Source: an uncultured Lachnospiraceae bacterium | GTDB taxonomy: Bacteria; Bacillota; Clostridia; Lachnospirales; Lachnospiraceae | NCBI GenBank assembly: GCA_902797705.1 | Contig: CADBTX010000291.1 | Coordinates: 1 to 5,272 of the forward strand | Length of the DNA stretch: 5,272 nucleotides | Direction: 5' to 3' | Part shown: piece by piece, positions 1-5,093 of the stretch | Layout: each line of letters starts with the position of its first letter | How positions within the stretch are numbered: position 1 is the first letter of the stretch | Translations under genes and position numbers: made by a program | Notes under the pieces: generated by a model | Told to the model about the DNA's origin: nothing | Database searches by the model: none | The model's input: only the letters and a program-made list of their open reading frames with translations

Positions 1-491
1 CCGTCAAAAATAAGTTTCTCCAGAGCATAGCGATTGTCAGCGCCTATACCCTTTCTCATCATCACTTCCTTAATCCCTCTTTTTTCAGCGGGATAACCCA
101 AGGGACTCACGCAGGGCATCATCTCATTTTCCTTCTTCCCCGCTGCTTCTTCAAAACGCTCCCTCTTCATGGTACCGCCGATCCAGACTGTACCTATACC
201 ACGAGACCGGGCAAAAAGCACCAGCTTTTCAAAGGAATAGCCGTAGGCCACATCTGCATAGGGCTTTTTCTCCACCAGACCTGCCACATAAAGCTTTTCC
301 CCTGAGAGCACCGGACTGGAAAGCCCCTTTTCCTTTGCATCCAGAAGCACAAATTTCACAGGAATATCAAAGGGATTCGGGATATCACCAATAAACTCCT
401 CAACAGCCCTCCTGTCGTCAGAATTCAAGTCCCGTCCGTCATATGTCCGGACGCTTTTTCTGTCTATAATGTTTTTCATAAGTTCAGTCAT
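1..491 (-). CDS. Nitroreductase-family protein (TM1586-like), C-terminus cut by window edge
   Basis: Probable FMN-dependent oxidoreductase of the cytoplasm; the substrate cannot be told from sequence. I translated 163 complete codons from the ATG at 491, with no stop before the window edge. The N-terminus (about residues 8-20) reads IIDRKSVRTYDGR, the Arg/Ser-rich opening that binds the FMN phosphate in nitroreductases. Residues 82-107 (AYGYSFEKLVLFARSRGIGT, then VWIGGT) match the central helix and following strand of the family, and PLGYPAEKRG near 130-139 is the usual late motif of TM1586-type members. Such proteins often run to around 240 residues, so roughly the last third is missing here. 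The start at 491 is preferred over the Met at 479 because GAGAGG lies 11 bases ahead of it. The gene begins 19 bases after the peroxidase remnant and probably shares the promoter at 765-793. Family assignment is firm; function is open. Confidence 0.8.
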   Translation of the reverse strand, partial: MTELMKNIIDRKSVRTYDGRDLNSDDRRAVEEFIGDIPNPFDIPVKFVLLDAKEKGLSSPVLSGEKLYVAGLVEKKPYADVAYGYSFEKLVLFARSRGIGTVWIGGTMKRERFEEAAGKKENEMMPCVSPLGYPAEKRGIKEVMMRKGIGADNRYALEKLIFD

Positions 492-502
492 TTCAGTTCA
501 AA

Positions 503-508
503 CCTCTC
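503..508 (-). promoter_or_regulatory. Ribosome binding site of the nitroreductase-family gene
   Basis: GAGAGG read on the minus strand, 11 bases before the ATG at 491 and 23 before the next in-frame ATG at 479. It favours 491 as the start. It begins just after the TGA of the peroxidase remnant, which suggests the two were once translated from one message. Confidence 0.6.
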
Positions 509-510
509 TA

Positions 511-750
511 TCACAACAATCCTTCCACACATTTTTTAACAAGCTCCATCTTCGCCGTCGGCTCAAACCTGGCAACAACATTGCCCTTCCTGTCTATAAC
601 GAACTTGGTGAAGTTCCACTTGATGTCAGGATTATTCTTGTAGTCCCTGTCTATCTTTGAAAGCATAAGGCCCATTGCAAGAGCCTTGGGACCTTTCCCG
701 AAGCCTTCGAACCCCTTCTGTTCCTTTAAATATGTGAAAAGACGACAGAA
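511..750 (-). pseudogene. Glutathione peroxidase remnant, C-terminal half only
   Basis: An open frame of 79 codons from just after an in-frame TAA (751-753) to a TGA (511-513). From about residue 5 it reads LFTYLKEQKGFEGFGKG, followed by PKALAMGLMLSKIDRDYKNN and then DIKWNFTKFVIDRKGN with VVARFEPT. This is the C-terminal half of clostridial glutathione peroxidases, including the Trp and Asn (WNF) that belong to the catalytic tetrad. The N-terminal half, with the peroxidatic Cys or selenocysteine and the catalytic Gln, is absent from all three frames upstream, and there is no start codon near the beginning of the homology. Full-length relatives have about 160-180 residues, so roughly half is gone. 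The retained part has no stop or frameshift, so the loss may be fairly recent. Any peptide made, for example from the internal Met in ALAMGL, could not be a working peroxidase. The remnant sits between a strong promoter and the nitroreductase-family gene. Confidence 0.85.
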
Positions 751-757
751 TTATCTT

Positions 758-778
758 TTGCATAATAATATTGCATAA
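758..778. repeat. Direct repeat TTGCATAA x2 over the promoter -10 region
   Basis: TTGCATAA occurs at 758-765 and again at 771-778, with a 13-base period. The copies overlap the -10 box and spacer of the promoter at 765-793. Because TGCA is self-complementary, the pair also forms an imperfect dyad. It could be an operator, or chance in an AT-rich stretch; no regulator can be named. Confidence 0.3.
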
Positions 779-793
779 AATCTATTTTGTCAA
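765..793 (-). promoter_or_regulatory. Near-consensus sigma-A promoter ahead of the peroxidase remnant
   Basis: On the minus strand TTGACA (788-793) is followed by exactly 17 bases and then TATTAT (765-770): a perfect -35, a -10 with one mismatch to TATAAT, and ideal spacing. Transcription should start near 757-758 and run through the peroxidase remnant into the nitroreductase-family gene. Two copies of TTGCATAA (plus strand, 758-765 and 771-778) lie over the -10 and spacer and could be a regulator site. The promoter lies within the 78 bases between the purF stop and the remnant. Confidence 0.7.
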
Positions 794-831
794 GCGTAGG
801 GAAGGCGCAGGGATCTGCTGCGTCCTGATCC

Positions 832-2226
832 TCAGTCAGGATACACACCGTTAAAGCAGGCTGTACAAAGAGAAAGATCTCCCGTCATCACCCGGAAGTC
901 TTCAATGGAAAGATATTTCAGAGAATCCGCACCGATACTGAGCCTTATATCCTCGTCGGAATGTTCTGCCGCGATGAGTTCCCCGCTGCTCGGAACATCA
1001 GTGCCATAAAAGCAGGGGTGCAGGAAGGGCGGAGAGCTGATCCTTACATGAACCTCCTTTGCCCCGGCATTCTTCAGCATATCTATTATCTGCTTCATGG
1101 TGGTTCCCCTTACTATGGAATCATCTATGAGAACGATCCGCTTACCGTATACTTTGGATCCGATAACGCTCAGCTTCATGTGAACTGCGGCTTTTCGTTC
1201 CCGGTCTGTGGGCTTTATGAAACTTCTGCCTATGTAGCTGTTTTTATGAAAGATAAGAGAGAATGGGAGTCCGGAGGCTTTTGCATAACCCTCGGCAGCT
1301 GTGAGACCTGAATCGGGAACCCCTGCCACTATATCCGCCTCCACGGCATCTCTCTTAAACAGAGCCTGCCCGGCTTTCATTCTGGCTTCATGGACCTCTA
1401 TCCCGTCTATCACAGAATCCTCCCTTGCAAAGTAAATATATTCGAATACGCAGTGGGCGTGGATCTTTCCGCAAAGAGACCTGTCGCTTCTCACGCCCTC
1501 TCCGGTAATGATCACTATCTCTCCGGGTTCGATATCCCGGATCACCCTTCCGCCTGTATCCCTTATGGCAGCACTTTCCGAGGCAAGAATAAAAGCTCCC
1601 TCCTTTTCTCCCAGGATCAGGGGCTTGATGCCATAGGGATCCCTTATCCCCACCAGTTTTTTCGGACTCATGACAATACAGGCATATCCTCCTCTCAGCC
1701 TGCCGGCGGTCCTTAAAACCGCTTCTTCGATGGATCCGGTCCTTACCCTTTCGCTTATGATCTCATAGGACAGAACCTCGGAATCCGTAGAAGTATAATG
1801 AGCCTGCCCCCGAAGGAGCTGGCTCTCTTTGATATCTGCTGCATTCACTATATTTCCGTTATGAACCAGGGCAAGACTGCCCTTGATATAATTCATCGCT
1901 ATCGGCTGGGCATTCTCCGGCACACTGCCTCCGGTGGTGGAATAGCGCACGTGTCCCACTCCCACATTTCCCTTCAGCATAGAAAGTTTTTCTTCATCAA
2001 ACACTTCATGGACAAGCCCCATGCCCTTTATGGTACGGATATTGCCCCTGGAGCCGCAGGTATCGGTTACCGATATTCCTGCCGACTCCTGTCCCCGGTG
2101 CTGCAGGGCAGTGAGGCCGTAATAGATCTCTCCGGCCACATTCCGGCCTTCCGCCCCGTAGATCCCGTAAACTCCGCATTCCTCATGAGGCTTATCCTCA
2201 AAACAGAATTCTGTGTCCTTTGTCAT
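832..2226 (-). CDS. purF: Amidophosphoribosyltransferase (PurF), [4Fe-4S] type
   Basis: First committed enzyme of purine synthesis, cytosolic: PRPP + glutamine + water give 5-phosphoribosylamine, glutamate and pyrophosphate. Numbering from the ATG at 2226 (464 residues): a propeptide of 16 residues ends before Cys17 in HEECGVYGI, the N-terminal nucleophile exposed by self-cleavage. The Ntn glutaminase domain continues with ALQHRGQESAGI, HVRYSTTGG and HNGN (about 122-125). The phosphoribosyltransferase domain carries the PRPP loop VLIDDSIVRGTT (about 365-376). Cys259, Cys405, Cys454 and Cys457 (last two as CTAC) match the four ligands of the iron-sulfur cluster found in the Bacillus-type enzyme, suggesting oxygen sensitivity. 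Length is normal. An upstream in-frame GTG at 2232 is possible, but GAGAGG is only 4 bases from it and 10 bases from the ATG, so I prefer 2226. It follows the ammonium transporter at 50 bases with no terminator seen between them. No other pur gene is in the window. Confidence 0.96.
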   Translation of the reverse strand: MTKDTEFCFEDKPHEECGVYGIYGAEGRNVAGEIYYGLTALQHRGQESAGISVTDTCGSRGNIRTIKGMGLVHEVFDEEKLSMLKGNVGVGHVRYSTTGGSVPENAQPIAMNYIKGSLALVHNGNIVNAADIKESQLLRGQAHYTSTDSEVLSYEIISERVRTGSIEEAVLRTAGRLRGGYACIVMSPKKLVGIRDPYGIKPLILGEKEGAFILASESAAIRDTGGRVIRDIEPGEIVIITGEGVRSDRSLCGKIHAHCVFEYIYFAREDSVIDGIEVHEARMKAGQALFKRDAVEADIVAGVPDSGLTAAEGYAKASGLPFSLIFHKNSYIGRSFIKPTDRERKAAVHMKLSVIGSKVYGKRIVLIDDSIVRGTTMKQIIDMLKNAGAKEVHVRISSPPFLHPCFYGTDVPSSGELIAAEHSDEDIRLSIGADSLKYLSIEDFRVMTGDLSLCTACFNGVYPD

Positions 2227-2236
2227 CAACACTTTT

Positions 2237-2242
2237 CCTCTC
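2237..2242 (-). promoter_or_regulatory. Ribosome binding site of purF, deciding the start
   Basis: GAGAGG on the minus strand. It lies 4 bases before a GTG (2232) and 10 bases before an ATG (2226) in the same frame (GTG TTG ATG). The spacing and codon favour the ATG. The choice changes only two residues of the cleaved propeptide. Confidence 0.6.
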
Positions 2243-2276
2243 TCTTAAACTGATCCGTAACCGGCCCCTGTTTCGA

Positions 2277-4037
2277 TCATTCCACATCCTGCAGCGCTTC
2301 GAAATCCTCTTCCCCGGTCCTTATCTTTACAACCCGACTTACAGGATATACAAAGATCTTTCCATCACCGATCTTACCGGTATAAAGGGTTTTCTTTGCT
2401 GTTTCTATGACACTTTCAACCGGTATACCGCTTACCACCACTTCCAGCTTGATCTTCGGAAGAAGGGTTAAGTCCATCTCGACTCCGCGGTACATCTGGC
2501 CGGTGCCCTTCTGGATGCCGCAGCCTGTGACCTGAGTCACGGTGATCCCCGTAATGCCGAGAGCGTTCAATGCCTTCTTGATCTTGTCGTATCTTGAAAG
2601 CTTTGTGATGATGACCACCTTATGAATTCCGCTGTCAAGGCTTGTTCCTGCGGTGACGGCGGATACGTTTTCAACGGGAACGGCCGCCTTCCTCATTGCA
2701 GGAGAGGCCTCCTCATATTCACCTACGCCCAGATTGGTATTTTCATTTGCGACCATTGAAGCCTCGGTCATATCTACGATGGAGAAACCTGCGTATGCCG
2801 ACGTAAGCCCGTGCTCCATAACATCAAGACCTTCTATCTCCTCTTCCTCGCTTACTCTCAGTCCGAAAATGGCCTTGATCACAGAGAATACCACTACCAT
2901 GGTGATGAAGGTCCAGGCCGCAACCGAAATAAACCCAAGAAACTGTATGGCAAGTAGCTTAAAGCCTCCGCCGTAAAATAGTCCTGTAAGCTCATCATTC
3001 CCCGGCGCCGAGGTAGTAGCGAAAAGCCCGGTGGCAAGAGTTCCCCAGATCCCGTTCATCATATGTACGGCTACAGCGCCTACAGGGTCATCTATATGAA
3101 GCTTATTGTCCAGGAACCATACTCCGAAGCATACGATAAGTCCGGACACCGCGCCTATCACTATGGCTCCGAAAGCATCCGTCACATCACAGGGAGCGGT
3201 GATGGCCACAAGTCCCGCGAGAGATGCGTTCAAGCACATGGATACATCAGGCTTTCCGTATTTGATCCAGGTAAATATCATGCAGACCACGGTGGCGATG
3301 CTGGGGGCAATCGTGGTTGTCACAAATACGGAGGCCAGCTGGTCCACCGATGTACAGGCGGCACCGTTAAAGCCGTACCATCCAAGCCAGAGAATAAAAA
3401 CGCCAAGAGCACCTACAACTATATTGTGTCCGGGAAAGGCGTTAACCTTTGTGATCCTTCCCTCTTTATCCTTTTCAAATTTTCCGATACGGGGTCCCAC
3501 CATCTTTGCACCTACGATGGCTGCGATACCGCCCACCATGTGGATCGCGCAGGATCCGGCGAAATCATGGAAGCCAAGATCAGCGAGCCATCCGCCGCCC
3601 CAGATCCAGTGTGCTTCCACGGGGTAGATAAGGGCGGATATCACGCCGGAATAAACGCAGTAGCTTAAAAACTTTGTCCGTTCTGCCATGGCGCCGGAAA
3701 CGATGGTAGCTGTCGTAGCGCAGAACACCAGGTTGAATACGAAGTTCGACCAGTCAAAACCGGCGTAGTTTGTAAAAATATCAAAGCCCGGGGCTCCGAT
3801 AAAACCCATAACGTCTTCTCCCAGAAGAAGACCGAAGCCGATAAGTATGAACATGCAGCAGCCGATGCAGAAATCCATAAGGTTCTTCATAAGGATATTT
3901 CCCGCATTTTTGGCTCTTGCGAAGCCTGCTTCCACCATGGCGAAGCCCGCCTGCATCCAGAACACCAGGGCAGCTCCTATAAGGAACCACACAGCAAATA
4001 ATTCTCCGTCCAAAGCTTTCATGATCTCTTCACTCAT
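2277..4037 (-). CDS. Ammonium transporter fused to a C-terminal PII (GlnB/GlnK) domain
   Basis: 586 residues. Residues about 10-395 are an Amt/Mep/Rh ammonium channel of the inner membrane. There is no signal peptide; the first helix starts near residue 13 and the signature FAMVEAGFARAKNAGNI follows. The pore twin histidines are His166 (SCAIHMVGG) and His325 (AVAVHMMNG). Asp158, the first gate Phe105 and the Phe223-Asn224 pair are also at family positions. Residues about 390-425 form the cytosolic tail (LRVSEEEEIEGLD), and about 425-470 are a loose linker. Residues 471-580 are a complete PII domain: T-loop GCGIQKGTGQMYRGVE with Gln509 (E. coli Gln39) and Arg517 (Arg47), LLPK with Lys528, and the nucleotide motif TGKIGDGKIFVYP. 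Tyr51, the uridylylation site of E. coli GlnB, is Met521 here, so that control is probably absent. The PII domain should plug the pore from inside according to ATP/ADP and 2-oxoglutarate. AGAGGAG lies 7 bases before the ATG. It is likely cotranscribed with purF and lies downstream of a LuxR-type regulator. Confidence 0.96.
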   Translation of the reverse strand: MSEEIMKALDGELFAVWFLIGAALVFWMQAGFAMVEAGFARAKNAGNILMKNLMDFCIGCCMFILIGFGLLLGEDVMGFIGAPGFDIFTNYAGFDWSNFVFNLVFCATTATIVSGAMAERTKFLSYCVYSGVISALIYPVEAHWIWGGGWLADLGFHDFAGSCAIHMVGGIAAIVGAKMVGPRIGKFEKDKEGRITKVNAFPGHNIVVGALGVFILWLGWYGFNGAACTSVDQLASVFVTTTIAPSIATVVCMIFTWIKYGKPDVSMCLNASLAGLVAITAPCDVTDAFGAIVIGAVSGLIVCFGVWFLDNKLHIDDPVGAVAVHMMNGIWGTLATGLFATTSAPGNDELTGLFYGGGFKLLAIQFLGFISVAAWTFITMVVVFSVIKAIFGLRVSEEEEIEGLDVMEHGLTSAYAGFSIVDMTEASMVANENTNLGVGEYEEASPAMRKAAVPVENVSAVTAGTSLDSGIHKVVIITKLSRYDKIKKALNALGITGITVTQVTGCGIQKGTGQMYRGVEMDLTLLPKIKLEVVVSGIPVESVIETAKKTLYTGKIGDGKIFVYPVSRVVKIRTGEEDFEALQDVE

Positions 4038-4044
4038 AATACTG

Positions 4045-4051
4045 CTCCTCT
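4045..4051 (-). promoter_or_regulatory. Strong ribosome binding site of the amt-PII gene
   Basis: AGAGGAG on the minus strand, 7 bases before the ATG at 4037. It starts only about 13 bases after the U-rich tract of the leader hairpin, so folding of that leader would affect expression directly. Confidence 0.75.
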
Positions 4052-4063
4052 CCTGATCGTCTT

Positions 4064-4102
4064 AAAGAAGAAAGGAGCCCTGGTCTAATTAACCAAAGCC
4101 CC
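4064..4102 (-). terminator. Hairpin plus U-rich tract in the amt-PII leader: terminator, probably attenuator
   Basis: The minus-strand RNA at 4102-4074 folds into a continuous 12-pair stem (including four G-U pairs): GGGGCUUUGGUU pairs with GACCAGGGCUCC around an AAUUA loop. It is followed at once by UUUCUUCUUU (4073-4064), the form of an intrinsic terminator. It lies between the promoter candidate at 4149-4177 and the ribosome binding site at 4045-4051, with no room for another promoter behind it. Transcripts for the transporter must therefore read through it, which suggests attenuation. It would also end readthrough from the LuxR-type gene. No known riboswitch class was recognised in the leader. 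Confidence 0.65.
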
Positions 4103-4115
4103 TTCGCTTCTCTAT

Positions 4116-4131
4116 GGAACAATCATGTCCC
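4116..4131 (-). repeat. Small hairpin in the amt-PII leader
   Basis: GGGACA UGAU UGUUCC on the minus strand makes a six-pair stem (one G-U) with a four-base loop, 13 bases before the terminator-like stem. Together they give a two-hairpin leader. The bases between can also pair as AAGC with GCUU (4096-4109), which would compete with the terminator's left arm; this is a weak antiterminator candidate. Confidence 0.4.
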
Positions 4132-4148
4132 TTGTTGATGACAGGGAA

Positions 4149-4177
4149 AATATACTATACCCCGTTTCTCTCTTCAA
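4149..4177 (-). promoter_or_regulatory. Sigma-A promoter candidate for amt-PII (and purF)
   Basis: TTGAAG (4172-4177), 17 bases, then TATATT (4149-4154) on the minus strand: four of six and five of six matches to consensus with ideal spacing. The predicted start near 4142 gives a leader of about 105 bases before the ATG, holding two hairpins. No sigma-54 type GG/GC element was seen. A palindrome at 4212-4221 lies roughly 70 bases upstream of the start. Confidence 0.55.
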
Positions 4178-4211
4178 TCACACTTATTTACCCTTTTTAT
4201 AATCCTTTTTG

Positions 4212-4221
4212 GTCATATGAC
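4212..4221. repeat. 10-bp palindrome between the LuxR-type gene and the amt promoter
   Basis: GTCATATGAC is a perfect palindrome, 34 bases upstream of the -35 box of the amt-PII promoter candidate. It has no U-tract and no loop, so it is not a terminator. The place suits an activator site, but ten bases can occur by chance. Confidence 0.3.
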
Positions 4222-4237
4222 TTCAGGATCCGGCTCC

Positions 4238-4984
4238 TCACATCCCCCGGGACAGGAGCTTAAAAAGCTGCATCCTGCTGTTCACGCCGCATTTTTTATA
4301 GATATTCCTTTCATGCTTTTTCAGAGTATTCATGCTGATCACGAGTTCCCTGCTGATACTTATATTGTCCTGCCGGCGGATGATGTGGCGGAGCACCTCC
4401 TCCTCTCTTTTTGTCAGAGAGTATTTGACCACAAAGCCGTCAACATCAAATACTTCCGAAGTGTTATCAGAGGAGATCCGTCTGGCGATACTGAGTGAGA
4501 TGTGATCTTTAAGGACATCCAGAGTGAAGATATCGTAATAGTCAAAGTCTCCGGAGGATTTCTTCCGGTAGAGGGTTATGAACCCCAGGAACCTGCCCTC
4601 GTAGCCTATCATCATCTGCAGCGAAAAGTGAAGATCGTTGGCGCGGTAGACCTTGTCGTAGTAGGGAGTGTTGATCCTGCGTTCATCGGGAATGGTGTCG
4701 GAGCTCCGGTAGACCATGCTCCTTCCACTGCATCGGATATCCCTGTTATAGTCCAGCTCATCATATTTTAAGGCCGGATCGTTCCTCATCCCGACGCTGA
4801 CGCCGTGGGAAAGCCTATTGGGGTCCTCACTGTCTGCGAGGCAGAAATCCGCAGCATCATAACTGATCTCCCTCCTGATCCTTTCCAGAAAGAGCCTCTG
4901 CATATCTTCCGTATCTTTTGTGCTGTAGATCAGATAGATGATGTCATTCAACACTATCCAGTCACTTGTTTCAAGTCTTCCCAT
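4238..4984 (-). CDS. GAF-like sensor / LuxR-type helix-turn-helix transcriptional regulator
   Basis: Probable cytoplasmic DNA-binding regulator of 248 residues. Numbered from the ATG at 4984, residues about 5-175 are a sensor region resembling a GAF domain: the end, MMIGYEGRFLGFITLYRKK followed by a helix with DVLKDHISLSIARR, has the typical GAF strand and helix order. The ligand is unknown. There is no receiver domain and no phosphorylatable Asp pattern, so this is not a usual response regulator. Residues about 188-245 are a LuxR-type helix-turn-helix: LTKREEEVLRHI, then ISRELVISMNTLKKHERNIY, ending KKCGVNSRMQLFKLL. The recognition helix has NTLKKHE where TVKKH is usual. The start at 4984 is preferred because GAAGG lies 8 bases ahead; the upstream in-frame ATG at 4999 has only a poor AAAGA. 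It lies 200 bases upstream of the amt-PII gene on the same strand, so control of that gene is a reasonable guess, not shown by sequence. Confidence 0.85.
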   Translation of the reverse strand: MGRLETSDWIVLNDIIYLIYSTKDTEDMQRLFLERIRREISYDAADFCLADSEDPNRLSHGVSVGMRNDPALKYDELDYNRDIRCSGRSMVYRSSDTIPDERRINTPYYDKVYRANDLHFSLQMMIGYEGRFLGFITLYRKKSSGDFDYYDIFTLDVLKDHISLSIARRISSDNTSEVFDVDGFVVKYSLTKREEEVLRHIIRRQDNISISRELVISMNTLKKHERNIYKKCGVNSRMQLFKLLSRGM

Positions 4985-4992
4985 GATAATGA

Positions 4993-4997
4993 CCTTC
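4993..4997 (-). promoter_or_regulatory. Ribosome binding site deciding the regulator's start
   Basis: GAAGG on the minus strand, 8 bases before the ATG at 4984. It overlaps the upstream ATG (4999), which itself lacks a good site. This makes the shorter 248-residue protein more likely than the 253-residue one. Confidence 0.55.
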
Positions 4998-5009
4998 ATT
5001 CTTTATACA

Positions 5010-5042
5010 GTGCCGCAGACAGGTGTGCTGCCCCCGCGGCAC
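5010..5042 (-). repeat. GC-rich inverted repeat in the regulator's leader
   Basis: GTGCCGC (5010-5016) and GCGGCAC (5036-5042) are perfect 7-base arms around 19 bases that contain further complementary pieces (GCAG/CTGC). In RNA it would form a stable stem ending about 13 bases before the regulator's ribosome binding site. It has no U-tract, so it is not an intrinsic terminator. It may affect translation or be an operator. Confidence 0.5.
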
Positions 5043-5048
5043 CGATGT

Positions 5049-5075
5049 AAGTTTGAGACTTTTTGTTTCAAACTT
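5049..5075. repeat. 11-bp-arm inverted repeat upstream of the regulator
   Basis: AAGTTTGAGAC and GTTTCAAACTT flank a five-base T loop. Ten of eleven positions are Watson-Crick, the other is a G-U on the plus-strand RNA or an A-C mismatch on the minus-strand RNA. Neither side is followed by a T-run, so it is a poor terminator. It lies between the -10 candidate at 5104-5109 and the regulator and could be an operator for autoregulation, or the leftover terminator of a lost gene. Confidence 0.5.
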
Positions 5076-5093
5076 CCTTCTGCAGGAAGCGTA

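Noticed and set aside
469..660. Plus-strand open frame across the peroxidase remnant and nitroreductase start.
   Set aside because: Antisense to recognisable peroxidase sequence; no resemblance of its own.
805..828. Possible terminator after purF (CGCAG/CTGCG arms).
   Set aside because: Only five clean pairs and no U-tract; too weak to call.
726..831. A minus-strand open frame between purF and the peroxidase remnant, reading TEDQDAADPCAFPTLDKIDF and onward to a TAA at 726.
   Set aside because: It reads protein-like but has no ribosome binding site, runs back out of frame into purF, covers the promoter, and matches no family or the missing peroxidase half that I can recognise.
961..2253. Plus-strand open frames opposite purF (961-1311, 1390-1716, 1798-2253).
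   Set aside because: Antisense shadows of a full-length conserved enzyme, without recognisable motifs.
3063..3668. Long plus-strand open frames opposite the transporter (also 3106-3627 and 2653-2976).
   Set aside because: They lie wholly antisense to the strongly recognised Amt-PII gene, have no family resemblance, and the two longest overlap each other.
4056..4148. ANTAR-type two-hairpin antitermination leader or glutamine riboswitch before amt-PII.
   Set aside because: There are two hairpins, but their loops do not show the A1/G4 hexaloop pattern, and no glutamine-riboswitch consensus could be found.
4103..4237. Sigma-54 promoter for the ammonium transporter.
   Set aside because: No TGGCAC-N5-TTGC-like element on the minus strand; a sigma-A type pair fits better.
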